Positions 36,813 to 46,349 of a stretch of 64,000 nt of DNA are shown one piece after another. Numbering within the stretch: the stretch's first letter is position 1; each line of letters begins with the position of its first letter. This stretch comes from Lunularia cruciata. Taxonomy: Eukaryota; Streptophyta; Marchantiopsida; Lunulariales; Lunulariaceae. Below the pieces are notes generated by a model that searched no databases, had not been told where the DNA came from, and saw only the letters and a list, made by a program, of their open reading frames with translations. The DNA is taken from the NCBI GenBank assembly GCA_948567375.1, contig OX419756.1:74538333-74602332 (forward strand), read 5' to 3'. Both the position numbers and the translations under genes were made by a program.

Positions 36813-37229
36813 TTGATTTTAGGAGTGGATTTGAGGAAAAGAGAGTTTAGAATAGAATTTGAACTGAGTGTTAAGAGGATCCATAAACCTACACCACTTG
36901 GAGGAAAGAGTGAGTCTAAGTGCTTTTTATGTGGAGAGAAGGAACATAAGGCAAGTTCATGTCCTTTGACTTTTGAGAGCAAGAGATTGAGGGAAAGGAG
37001 AGGCTTACTTGACTTGGGTTTGCTTGTTGGACCTGCTTCACCAAGATTGAGAGGGAGAAGATCTAAGACCAAGGAGTTGTGTGAGGCTTGTGGAGTGGAA
37101 GGACTTCCAAAAAGACATGAGTGTAGTAGAGTAAAAACACTTTTGGAGACTTTGGTGATGGATCTTGGAGAGAGTCTTAGTATAGCTACAAAAATAATAC
37201 CATCTTCATCAACTAGTTCTCAAGATTAG
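36813..37229 (+). CDS. Unclassified zinc-knuckle open frame (138 codons)
   Basis: An uninterrupted frame encodes an intact CCHC zinc knuckle, CFLCGEKEHKASSC (residues about 37-50). A second cysteine/histidine cluster follows, CEACGVEGLPKRHEC, near residues 90-104. The knuckle type is typical of retroelement gag proteins that bind nucleic acid. The second cluster is not part of a standard gag that I know. The tail is serine-rich. The frame lies 240 bp upstream of the C-element gag in the same orientation and may belong to it, to an older element underneath, or be an exon. I do not recognise the product. No promoter is evident. Confidence 0.4.
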   Translation: MILGVDLRKREFRIEFELSVKRIHKPTPLGGKSESKCFLCGEKEHKASSCPLTFESKRLRERRGLLDLGLLVGPASPRLRGRRSKTKELCEACGVEGLPKRHECSRVKTLLETLVMDLGESLSIATKIIPSSSTSSQD

Positions 37230-37464
37230 TAATGGAGATAATCTTTCAACTTATAGATAAATTATCTATGAGAGTTTGATTAATATGTACTCTAGGATTT
37301 GATGTTGCTATATAAATCATGGAGCAACCTGAACCTTTTGTGTTCACTAGGGTGGATTACTCTCAAATGTGTTAGTCATGAACATACTCTATTAGTTATA
37401 GAGTGCAAGAAAAGAAAAGAGAAAAATAAAAATTGAGAGAAAAGAAAGATAATGAGGGGTTAAG

Positions 37465-39205
37465 ATGTGGAAACTTCTGGTTTTCTTTGGCAAAGCTGGA
37501 AAAGATATGGAGGCCTTTGTGAGAGAATTCAAGAGAGCTTGCATAGGAAACAATGAGAGGAGGAAGAATGAGTGGGCCTCATTATTACAAAATTTCTTTC
37601 AGGATGTAGCACTTACATGGTATGAGTTAGAATACCAAAAGAGAGAGAGGAGAGATGGGCAAGAAGAGTCTTAGGAGAGTTTGATTTCAGCACTCATTGA
37701 GAAATTTCTTCCAGGTGAGAGTTGTGAGAGATTGATGAGTGAGGTTACCCTTCTTAAGCAAGGAGATGGAGAGAAAATGAGAGTCTATGTGGAAAGAGTG
37801 GAAAAGTTAGAGTTCAGATTTTGCATAGTGTTGAGGAAGGGTGGGGATGATGTGGAGACTACTATGATTGTCATAGAGGCTATGCTTACCAAGAATTTTG
37901 TGAGAGAATTGAAACCACAAATTAGAAGCAAAGTGAGATATGAGAAACCTTCTTCCAAGGTTGAAGCTATCAAGATCGCTATTCATATGGAGGAGATTTT
38001 GGAAGGAAATGAGAGTGATTTGGTGGTGAAGGAGGTTGTGCATCCTCCTCAAGGTTACAAGTATAGTGGAACTAGGGAAATGTTTGTTTGTTTCTCATTT
38101 TAAAATAGGATGTTTTAAAATGCATTTTATAATACCTAGATTTTTTATAAAACATCTTTTTTTAGAGAATATCACCTTTCATTGAGGGAAAAAAGAATGA
38201 TATACACCTACATAGTTTTGGTTGGATGACTATTGGAGCCTGTTCATATGATAATGTTGTTTGTACAAGATTATCAAGATATCTAATCAAACAAGACTTC
38301 TTCATGCAATTTGCAAGTATTATCTTCCAAGGCTTCTTCAAGCAATTTGGAAGAGATATATTCTTATTATTTGATATAGATGAAACAAGTGAGCTGCAGT
38401 GCACACATTTAATACACAACATCTTCAAACTCTTGACCAAAAATGTGCTCTATCGGCCTCTCATTTTAGATCTTTGCCAATGACATTCATATTTGACAAA
38501 ACAAGGAACAATTGACTTGTGTAACAAGCACCCTTGTCAGACAAAAGCCACACAATCCCTAAAAAGCCTAAATTTTCTTGTCTACTGAGATAATGGTACT
38601 ATACAAGTGATAGATTGCATGCACCAAGAAAAGAACAAAAAGAACATTTTGTAAACAATTAAAAACATTTTAAAATGTTCTATTATTCACAAAGGTAAAA
38701 AACCATTTCCATAGGTAGCACTCCTGATACTTTGGTGACAAGGGTTGCACCACTAGTAGTAGTTGCTCCAATTCTTGCACCCCTACCAAAGGATCCACTT
38801 CAAACCATCATTGAACAACTTGCAGATCTCAAGATCAGTGTAGTGCAATTATGGGAGAAGAGAGAGGTGGATCAGAATGTGGGGAGAGGGCCTAGGAGTT
38901 ATGGAAGTTATCCATATAGAGGAGGCCGACCAACCAACAATTTCAATAAGAGAAATATTTTGGTGTGGAAGAAGAGGCCATATCCAAAAGAATTGCCCAA
39001 ATTCCACTTACCATGGAGGAAGGGGTTATGAGGGAGCCAATAGAGGGAAAGAGGGAGGTAGTGAAACCCAAGTGGCTCCTAATCCAAACAAAAGTAACGA
39101 GATAGCATCTATAGATGTGGTTGAGAGCAAGTATGAGAAGGGAGAGTGCTCAAACTCCAAGGGTCTTAATTTGGAGCTTCTGGCACAAGAGAAGAAGAGA
39201 GCTCA
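37465..39205 (+). pseudogene. C-element gag, split by an insertion
   Basis: The first part (37465-38075) reads as a retrotransposon gag domain (FVREFKRACIG, LTWYELEYQ, LISALIEKFLPGES, VYVERVEKLEFRF) with one stop at 37672. It is interrupted by about 635 bp of AT-rich DNA. Gag then resumes at 38711 (VAPLVVVAPILAPLPKDPL, a glycine/arginine-rich stretch, then CGRRGHIQKNC near 38970). In that knuckle the first cysteine of CCHC is missing. A frameshift separates the last two parts. Confidence 0.8.
38076..38710. mobile_element. Candidate MITE inside C gag
   Basis: The ends are imperfect inverted repeats. The left reads GGGAAATGTTTG ... AATAGGATGTTTTAAAATG. The right, reverse-complemented, reads GGAAATGGTTTT ... 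AATAGAACATTTTAAAATG. The interior is AT-rich with one 85-codon frame of unknown kind (38226-38483). The flanking triplets are CTA and ATA, so a 3-bp duplication is only approximate. End sequence and triplet size recall PIF/Harbinger-type MITEs, which is a guess. Confidence 0.55.
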
Positions 39206-42200
39206 TTTTGCATAGGATATGCATTCTTCTCAAGGATTTACTCCTAGCAAGGATACTCCTATGTTTACTAGGAGTACTTGCACCTCAACACCATCAACAA
39301 CAAATACTCCAAAAAAGAAATTGGGGATAGAGGATTTCTTCATCTCCAAGCAACAATGGAATTACAATGTGTTGGAGGATGTTAGTAGTCACAAGGTTGA
39401 CATCATAATAGGCTAATTGATTGCTTTGAATTCTACCTTGAGAAAGGAGCTTAGAAGTGGTTTGAGTTCTACAAGGAGCAAGAGGAAGAAGAAGGCAAAA
39501 CCTCCAATATCAATGGGGGTGGTGGATGCCAAACCAGCACCATGGGAGGCTTGTGAATTTGCCTCCAAGATTGATGTGAGAGTGAATGGTCACAACATCA
39601 AGGATGCATTGGTTGATAGAGGATCAGTAATGAATGCCATGTCAAAAAGGTTGATGAAGAAGTTGGGTATGATACCCTCTAGACCTTCAAAATTTGTGGT
39701 GAGCATGGCAAACAAGCAACAACTTAGACCAATAGGGTGATGGATAAAGTGGTAGTTTCAATTATGGGAGTTCAAAATCTCATGACTTTCCAAGTCTTGA
39801 CGGATTCAAGCTATGATTTGCTTCTTGGGAGGCCATGGTTGAGAGCAACATGCACAATTGATAGATGGCACAAAGGGTACTTGAGGATTGGGTCATCAAA
39901 CCATAGAGTCACAATTCTTGTGACTAACACCACCAACACTTCACATTTAGATACACCATCTTTTAATTATTGGGAATTAGATTCTAAAGAAGGAGCTTTA
40001 GGTGTGGACACAAGCATGGAAGAGGAGACTTCCACAAAGGAGGATGAATCTGAATTTGGTTCAGATGTGTATCCATTGTGTGCTATGGATTTTGCATCTA
40101 AGCCAAAGGTTTTGAAGGACTCCGATAAATCACCATTGATACTTAAGGAGATAGAAAGGAGGTTATCTACCCTCAAGTATGGTCCAAATTTTACCAAGTA
40201 GGAGAAGGTGAGGTTTGAGGAGATTTTTTGCAAGTTCATCCTTGTGTTTGCTTTCAATTACAAGGATTTGAAGGAAGTCACCTTGGAGGAGCACAAGATA
40301 GAGGTGGAGTCGCATGCAAGACTAGTCCACCAAAAGCAACATCACATTAGCCTACCAATAGCTTTGGTTGTGAAGGAAGAAATTGATAAGCTCAAGGAGG
40401 CTTTATCTTTGAGGTGGAGAATTCAGAATGGGTGTCTCCAATTGTGATTTAAAAAAAAAGGCAAGCTTCAAGTATGTGTGGATTACAAGAAGCTCAATGT
40501 TGTTACCAATAAGGACCACTATCCATTACTATTCATTGATGAGATCTTGGAGGAGGTTGCAAGTCATGAGAAGTATAGTTTTAGAGATGCTTATAGTGGA
40601 TATAACCAAAGCAAGATTGCACCAGAGCATCAACAACTCACCACATTCACCACACCTTGGGGAACTTAAGCTTTCAAGGTCATGCCTTTTGGGCTTTGCA
40701 ATGCTCTAGCCACAACCCAACAGTTCAAGAACAAGGTATTGAAACTTTTTTTGGGAAATTTTTGAGAGACTTCATTGATGACTTTTGTGTCTATGGGAGC
40801 AAGGAGGAGCACTTTGAGCACCTAATCAAGGTCTTGCAATGCTTGGATGAGGCAAATGCATCACTCAACCTAGAGAAGTGCATTTTTGGATGTGAAGAAG
40901 GTCTACCTTTGGGGCACATCATCTCCAAGGATGGAATAGTAGTTGATCCTAAGAAGGTGAGGAAAATCCCAGACCTTCCATTCCCTTCAAGATTGACAAA
41001 GTTACACCAATTCTTGGGGATGGTTGGGTACTATAGGAGGTTCATCTTCTCATTTTCCAACAAGGCTTATGCGTTGACCATCTATATGAAGAAGGGTGTA
41101 GATTACATGGTGATTTTGGAAGACAAGGAGGCTCTCAAAGCTTTTGAGGAGCTCAAGCAATCCCTTGTTGTAGCTCCAATTCTTGCTAAATCTGATTGGA
41201 GTAAACCTTTCATCCTCTACACTGATGCTTCCAACGTTGCTATAGGATGCACTCTTAGTCAATTAGACCAAGATGGGCATGATCATCCAATAGCTTATGC
41301 TAGTAGGTAGATGGTTTTAGTAAAAAGGAACTACTTTGTCATGGAGAGAAAAGGGTTGGTAGTGATCTTTGGTCTCAAGAAGTTTAGACACTACTTGATT
41401 GGAGGAAAAGCCACCATTGTTATAGATCACAAGGCTCTGAAGTACATCTTCAACAAGCCTAATGTGGAAGAGAGACTAGCAAGTTGGATGATACTCTTGT
41501 TTGAGTATGACTACACCATTGAGGATAGGCCAGGGAAGAAACATGAAAATGCAGATTAGTTATCTAGGGCCTATGATTGTGATGGAGATGAGCCAATGGA
41601 TGATTTCTTCTTGGATGAGGAGCTCATGGAATCTCAATCACTCAAGAGGTTCCAATGGAGTACAAGGAGATTGTGGATTTTTTGACAAGAGGTAACTATC
41701 TAGAAGGGATGCATGCTAGGGAGAGGAAGGCCCTTGCAGCAATATCTAGACTTTACACAATGGTAGAGGATATTCTTTTTCACCAAGGAGCAAATGGGTA
41801 AGGAAGAGTCTATCCTACTCATAAAGGAGTTTCATGAAGGTTTAGTATGTGGAGGACACTTTGCAGGAAAAATGATTGCTTTCAAGATTCTAGATGCAAG
41901 TTACCATTGGAGAGGGATTTTCAAGGATTGTCTTGATTATTGAAAACTTGTTATGTTTGTCAAGCTTTTGTTAGAAAGTCTTCGTCCACTCCACCACTTA
42001 GATCAATTCCATTGCTAGGACCTTTTGAGAAGTGAGGAATTGATTTTGTAGATCCTCTCAATAGAACCCCAATGAACACCAATATATTGTGGTAGTTACT
42101 AATTCCTTACCAAGTGGGTTGAAGCTAGACCATTGAGGGACAAGAATGAAGATGAAGTGGGTAGATTTCTTTATGAATGCATTATCACTAGGTTTGGATG

Positions 42201-42280
42201 CCCTTTGGAGTTGGTTTCTAATAGAGGAAGAGAGTTTATAGGAAGCATCATTATAGCCATGCTACGACACTTCTCTATAA

Positions 42281-42360
42281 CACATAGAGTAACTATAACC
42301 TATAAGCCAAATTCCAATCACACATAGAGTAACTATATCCTATAAGCCAAATTCCAATGG
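42281..42360 (+). repeat. 40-bp tandem duplication in integrase
   Basis: CACATAGAGTAACTATA recurs at 42281 and 42321, with the following 20 bases also repeated. Since 40 is not a multiple of three, it shifts the integrase frame. Confidence 0.92.
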
Positions 42361-42558
42361 CTTTGTAGAGAGAACCAATCAAACCTTGTGCATGATGTTG
42401 GCCAAAGATGTAAAAATAGAAGGGGCTACACATCATTGGGACAAGAGGATTCATGCAGTTTTGTGGGAGTGTAGGACAACCATGAAGACTTCTATCGGAT
42501 ATTCTCCATTTCAATTGGTATATGGTATTGAGTCTACCTTACCTATTCACTTTGATCT

Positions 42559-43244
42559 ATAATGCCCATTTGTGCATGTATGTGCTATTGTGATTTTTAG
42601 TTTGGTATTATAAGTACTTGAGAGATATTCTTTATATAGAGATAAGTATGGTTCTACATTAGTCATGATTAGCTAAATTTAGTCATAGCTAGGATAGAGA
42701 GGACCTTACTTTAGAGGAAGTAGAAAAGATGAGCACCACTATTTTGGATTCTAGTGTGTTGACTTGGTATTATTTCTAGGTGGTTGGCTTTGAAGAAAGA
42801 GTTGAGAGCTCTTGGGCCCGCAAACCTTTTTGGTTTGGATTCTTCTATAGTCCAAGGTTATCCTATGTGAAGGAATATTTGACTTAATGGTTGGGTCAAG
42901 ATAAGACCACATGTTTAGGAGAATATGCCCATGTGAATGGATATTCTTTTCTACTTTTTGACTTTACTTGGCTTTTAGCCTAATAACTTGGGTTACTACG
43001 GTAATTAGTAACTTTGGTGTGTAAATATTTCACTACTATATAAACAAGGGTTGAGGATGTACTCAACATCCTTTCATTTGCATTTATCTCTCTCTCATTG
43101 AGTTCTCTAGTGAGCAATGTCTTGAGTCTTGGAGTGTTACCTTGGAGGAGTATGGAGTTGGGGCTCCTTGCCTTCTTAGTCCATGGTGCGCTACCATAAT
43201 AGCCATCAGAGTTTCATCTTGAGTGAGAGACAGGCCGGCTCATA
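42559..43244 (+). repeat. Solo family-C LTR with perfect GATCT duplication
   Basis: 686 bp similar to the C 3' LTR (43683-44375), with decayed termini (ATAATG for TGTAAC, CTCATA for CTCACA) and a TATATAAACAAGG promoter-like box near 43037. GATCT flanks it on both sides (42554-42558 and 43245-43249). Removing the LTR and one duplication restores continuity of the integrase reading frame around it, which confirms the insertion. Confidence 0.95.
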
Positions 43245-43682
43245 GATCTTCCTACATTCCAAAGCATTCATAGGAGATTGAAGAAAGCACAAGGAGGTGA
43301 TGCAGAGAAGTCGAGGAAGGATCAACTCATGGAATTGGAAGAGGCAAGAGTAGTTGCTATGGTTCAAGTGGAGCAAGCCCAAAGGAAACAAAAGAAGAGC
43401 TATGACAAGAGGCAAGGCAAGAAGAAAGTGGAGCCTTTCAAAGAAGGTGATTGGGTAATGTTGTTTGGTTCCATTCAATTCAAGAGAGTACAAAAGAAGT
43501 TTTTGCCTAAGTACTTTGGACCTTTCATAGTGGAGAAGGTGAGAAGCAATTACACCTTTGATCTCAAGGAGTTGGGAGGAAGACACTTTGATAGGATTAA
43601 CCATGATAAGTTGAAGATATATCATAGAAGACAGAGAGACCTTCACTTTGAGGACAAAGTGAAAACTTAGTCCACGGGTAAA

Positions 43683-44375
43683 TGTAACACCCAATTGTGC
43701 ATGAGTGTGGTATTATGAATTTAGCTTGGTATTACAAATACTTGAGAGATATTATTTATATAGAGATAAAAGGATGGTTCTACATTAGTCATTATCAGCT
43801 AAAGTTAGTCATACCTAAGATAGTTGGGACCTTACTTTAGAGGAAGTAGAAAAGATGAGCACCACTATTTTGGATCTTGTGTATTGAGTTGGTCTTATTC
43901 TTAGGTGTTTGGCTTTGAGGAAAGAGTTGAGAACTCTTGGGCCCACAAGCCTTTTTGTTTGGATTCTTCTATAGTCCAAGGATAATCCATGTGAAGGAAT
44001 CTTTGACTTAGTGGTTGAGTTAAGATAAGGTCACATGCTTAGTAGAATATACCTATGTGGATGGATATTCCTTTATACTTTTTTGACTTTACTTGACTTT
44101 TAGCCTAGTAACTTGAGTTACTATAGTAAATAATAACTTTAGTGCATAACTATTTGACAAGTATATAAACAAGGGGTGAGGAGGCACTCATCATCCTTTC
44201 ATTTGCAACTATCTCTCTCTCTCATTGAATTCTCTAGTGAACAATGTCTTGAGTCTTGGAGTGTTAGTCTTGGAGGAGTATGATGGAGTTGGGGTTCCTT
44301 GCCTTCTTAGTCCATGGTGTGCTACCATAATAGCCATCAGAGGTTCATCTTGAGTGAGAGATAGGCCAGCTCACA
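43683..44375 (+). repeat. C-element 3' LTR
   Basis: Runs from TGTAACACCC to GGCCAGCTCACA. It is followed by GTCCC and then a 13-bp tandem repeat of AGCTCACAGTCCC, after which A-type integrase sequence begins. GTCCC may be the target duplication, but the left end of the element is missing. Confidence 0.88.
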
Positions 44376-44388
44376 GTCCCAGCTCACA

Positions 44389-44787
44389 GTCCCACCTCTC
44401 TTGCTCATTTAAGGTGAAGTCCTAGAGCATGTCCTCACAAGTGCAATTAACTTGCTCTATTTTTCCATCTGTCTGTGGATGGTAAGATGTAAACATGGCC
44501 AATTTAGGTTTGAAAACACCAAAGATTTTTCTTTAGAATAAACTATGGAACTGAGTGTCTCTATTGGGGATGAGTACTCAAGACAAGCAATGGTGAGAAA
44601 AGATTATAGCTAAGTACAATTGAGCTAATTATGGATCAATCATGCCCTTGGTGGTAGGACATACATGAATCATTTTGCTAAGTTGGTTCACAAAGACTAC
44701 AATGTAGTCAAACCTAATGGTGGTCTTTGGCAATTCACAAACCAGATCTTTGTTTACCTATTCCTAACATTGTGTAGGAGTAGGAGG
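44389..44787 (-). pseudogene. Family-A integrase fragment (A4)
   Basis: On the minus strand this matches the integrase core of A2 and A3: the ELPKTT, VFVNQLSKMIHV and TTKGMIDPQLAQLYL stretches and the LNEQERWD end. It is bounded on the left by the C element and on the right by the LTR of A3. It is therefore older than both and served as their insertion site. Confidence 0.8.
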
Positions 44788-44900
44788 TGTAATGTTGTAG
44801 GATAATAGAGAAACACAGATGCACAAACACAATTTTCACACCCAAAGCTTTGATACCCCAGAGGAGCACCTTCTCTTTCTTATATATCCAAAGAGGATTT

Positions 44901-45312
44901 TGTAAAAGTCCAAGACCAAGGAGAGAAATAGGAGAATAGAAGCTCACATTGGGACACTTGAATGAGGGAAACTCTGAATGCCTAGCATGAGCTTTGGCTC
45001 TTGTATTTATAGGGAGCATACAAGGCCATTGAGAAGCTTCTCAAGAAGCTTCCTTGAGCCGCTTTCTTGATGTGCAAGCCAAGTTAACTAGGAAGCTTCT
45101 CAAGAAGCTTCCTTCTTGAAGTCGGTTACTTGGCATGCAAGTTAAGCTAGTTAGAAGCTTCTAGAAGATTCCTACTAGAAGCTACATACTTGGGGTGCAA
45201 GCTAAGCTAGCCGGGAAACTTCATGGATACTTCTAGAATATTCTAGGCTAATTGTCTTATTTGCTACTTTGTTAGCCCTACTAACTTCATCACTAAACTC
45301 CATATTGTTACA
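44901..45312 (-). repeat. B2 3' LTR
   Basis: TGTAAAAG...TTGTTACA with intact termini. Contains the TATTTATA (TATA box on the minus strand) near 45004 and several GAAnnTTC arrays. Confidence 0.9.
45154..45171. promoter_or_regulatory. Perfect four-unit heat-shock element, B2 3' LTR
   Basis: GAA-gc-TTC-ta-GAA-ga-TTC with exact 5-bp spacing, about 150 bp upstream of the LTR TATA box. A three-unit element TTC-ta-GAA-ta-TTC lies further upstream at 45231-45243. Confidence 0.7.
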
Positions 45313-45443
45313 TATTCCTCCACCGCTAGTTGGTGACGTCCTCGTCCCTAGTGAAACTTCAAACTCTTGAATGGCCAGTTGTGCATTTTGGAGATGAGAA
45401 AGAGGTTCCCATGTGGCGTCATGAAGGGGATACACTTTCCAAA
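45313..45443 (-). pseudogene. 3' end of B2 chromodomain
   Basis: Minus-strand reading gives the second half of a chromodomain (PLHDATWEPLSHLQNAQ, then IQEFEVSLGTR) and the adjacent tail. The first half lies across B1 at about 50774-50880. Confidence 0.8.
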
Positions 45444-45865
45444 TGTAAAAGACCAAATCCGAGGAGAGAAATAGGAGAATGAAAACTCGCATTGGGACAC
45501 TTGAATGAGGGAAAACTTCGAATGCCTAGCATGAGCTTCGGCCTTGGTATTTATAGGTAGCATACAAGACCCTTGAAGTTTCTCAAGAAGCTTCCTTGAG
45601 CCGCTTTCTTGGAGTGCAAGCCAAGTTAACTAGGAAGCTTCTCAAGAAGCTTCCTTCTAGAAGCCGCCTACTTGGCATGCAAGCTAAGCTAGTTAAAAGC
45701 TTCTAGAAGCTTCCTTCTAGAAGTTACCTGCTTAGAGTGCAAGTTAACTAGTTGGGAAGCTTCCCAAGAAGCTTCTTAGATGCTTCTAGAATATTCTAGG
45801 CTATTTTGTCTTATTCTCTACTTCGTAGCCCAACTAACTTCGTCACTAAACTCCATATTGTTATA
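45444..45865 (-). repeat. B1 3' LTR
   Basis: TGTAAAAG...TTGTTATA; the last CA has changed to TA. It contains the same promoter layout as the other B LTRs. Confidence 0.9.
45701..45713. promoter_or_regulatory. Perfect three-unit heat-shock element, B1 3' LTR
   Basis: TTC-ta-GAA-gc-TTC, followed by a further TTC-ta-GAA dimer at 45715-45722. A second three-unit element TTC-ta-GAA-ta-TTC lies at 45784-45796. Confidence 0.68.
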
Positions 45866-46201
45866 TATTCCCCCGCCGCTAGTTGGTGACATCCTCGTCG
45901 CCAATGAAGCTTCAAATTCCTTGATGGCTGTCTGTGCATTGTGGAGGTGAGAAAGAGGTTCCCATGTGGCATCATGAAGGAGATACCCTTTCCAAAGGAC
46001 CTTGTACTCCGTATGTTGGCGACGGCCTCGTTGAATATAGCGATGCGCAAGGATACGATCAACTTTGTACTCCTCATGATCATTGATAGGGACAGGACGA
46101 GGGAGAGGTTGGACTCGAGAGGAAAAGGAAGAGGGGTTAGGAACAAAGGGTTTCAACTTGGAAACATGAAAGATAGGATGGATACACATGTGACAAGGCA
46201 A
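45818..46201 (-). pseudogene. B1 integrase tail and chromodomain
   Basis: Contains the IHPIFHVSKLKPF end of the integrase and a nearly full chromodomain: EEYKVDRILAHRYIQRG, then TEYKVLWKGYLLHDATWEP, then AIKEFEAS. The aromatic residues expected to cage methyl-lysine are partly retained (Y of EEYKV, W of LWKGY). Chromodomains of this group are thought to steer integration to heterochromatin, which would fit the self-nesting seen here. Confidence 0.9.
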
Positions 46202-46349
46202 GGCAAGTCAATAAGCAACAGGAGAGACAATGTGGGTGATATCAAAAGGTCCTATCCAATTAGGGGCAAGTTTACGAACTTGGGTATCAAGTGGGAGAGG
46301 GAGGTTACTAGAGGATAGCATGACTTTATCACCAACTGCAAAGGTGAGA

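Larger units (their letters stand above)
39417..43670 (+). pseudogene. C-element pol: PR-RT-RH-INT
   Basis: The protease has ALVDRGSVMNAM (39600-39640), an altered DxGS active site, followed by LLLGRPWL. The RT-RNase H segment runs 40208-41560 with frame breaks and the catalytic FIDD. RNase H shows ILYTDASNVAIG and IDHKALKYIF. The integrase has a zinc-binding stretch near 41830-41970, core pieces GIDFVDPL and SNRGREF (Asp of the second catalytic block replaced by Asn), and a C-terminal domain at 43245-43670 (KSYDKRQGKKKVEPFKEGDWVM, cut here). The C-terminal domain is separated from the core by a solo LTR. Many stops make it non-functional. Confidence 0.85.
37319..44375 (+). mobile_element. 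Family-C Ty3/gypsy element (non-chromodomain)
   Basis: Plus-oriented LTR retrotransposon lacking a recognisable 5' LTR. It holds gag, protease, reverse transcriptase, RNase H, integrase and a complete 3' LTR (43683-44375). The RT resembles the Athila/Tat side of plant Ty3 elements: CVDYKKLN, DHYPLLFIDEILE, YSGYNQ, MPFGLCNA, and FIDD at 40771-40782. The coding region ends shortly after the integrase without a chromodomain. Insertions of a candidate MITE and a solo LTR, a 40-bp duplication and several stops mean it is inactive. The lineage placement is an inference from motifs. Confidence 0.85.
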
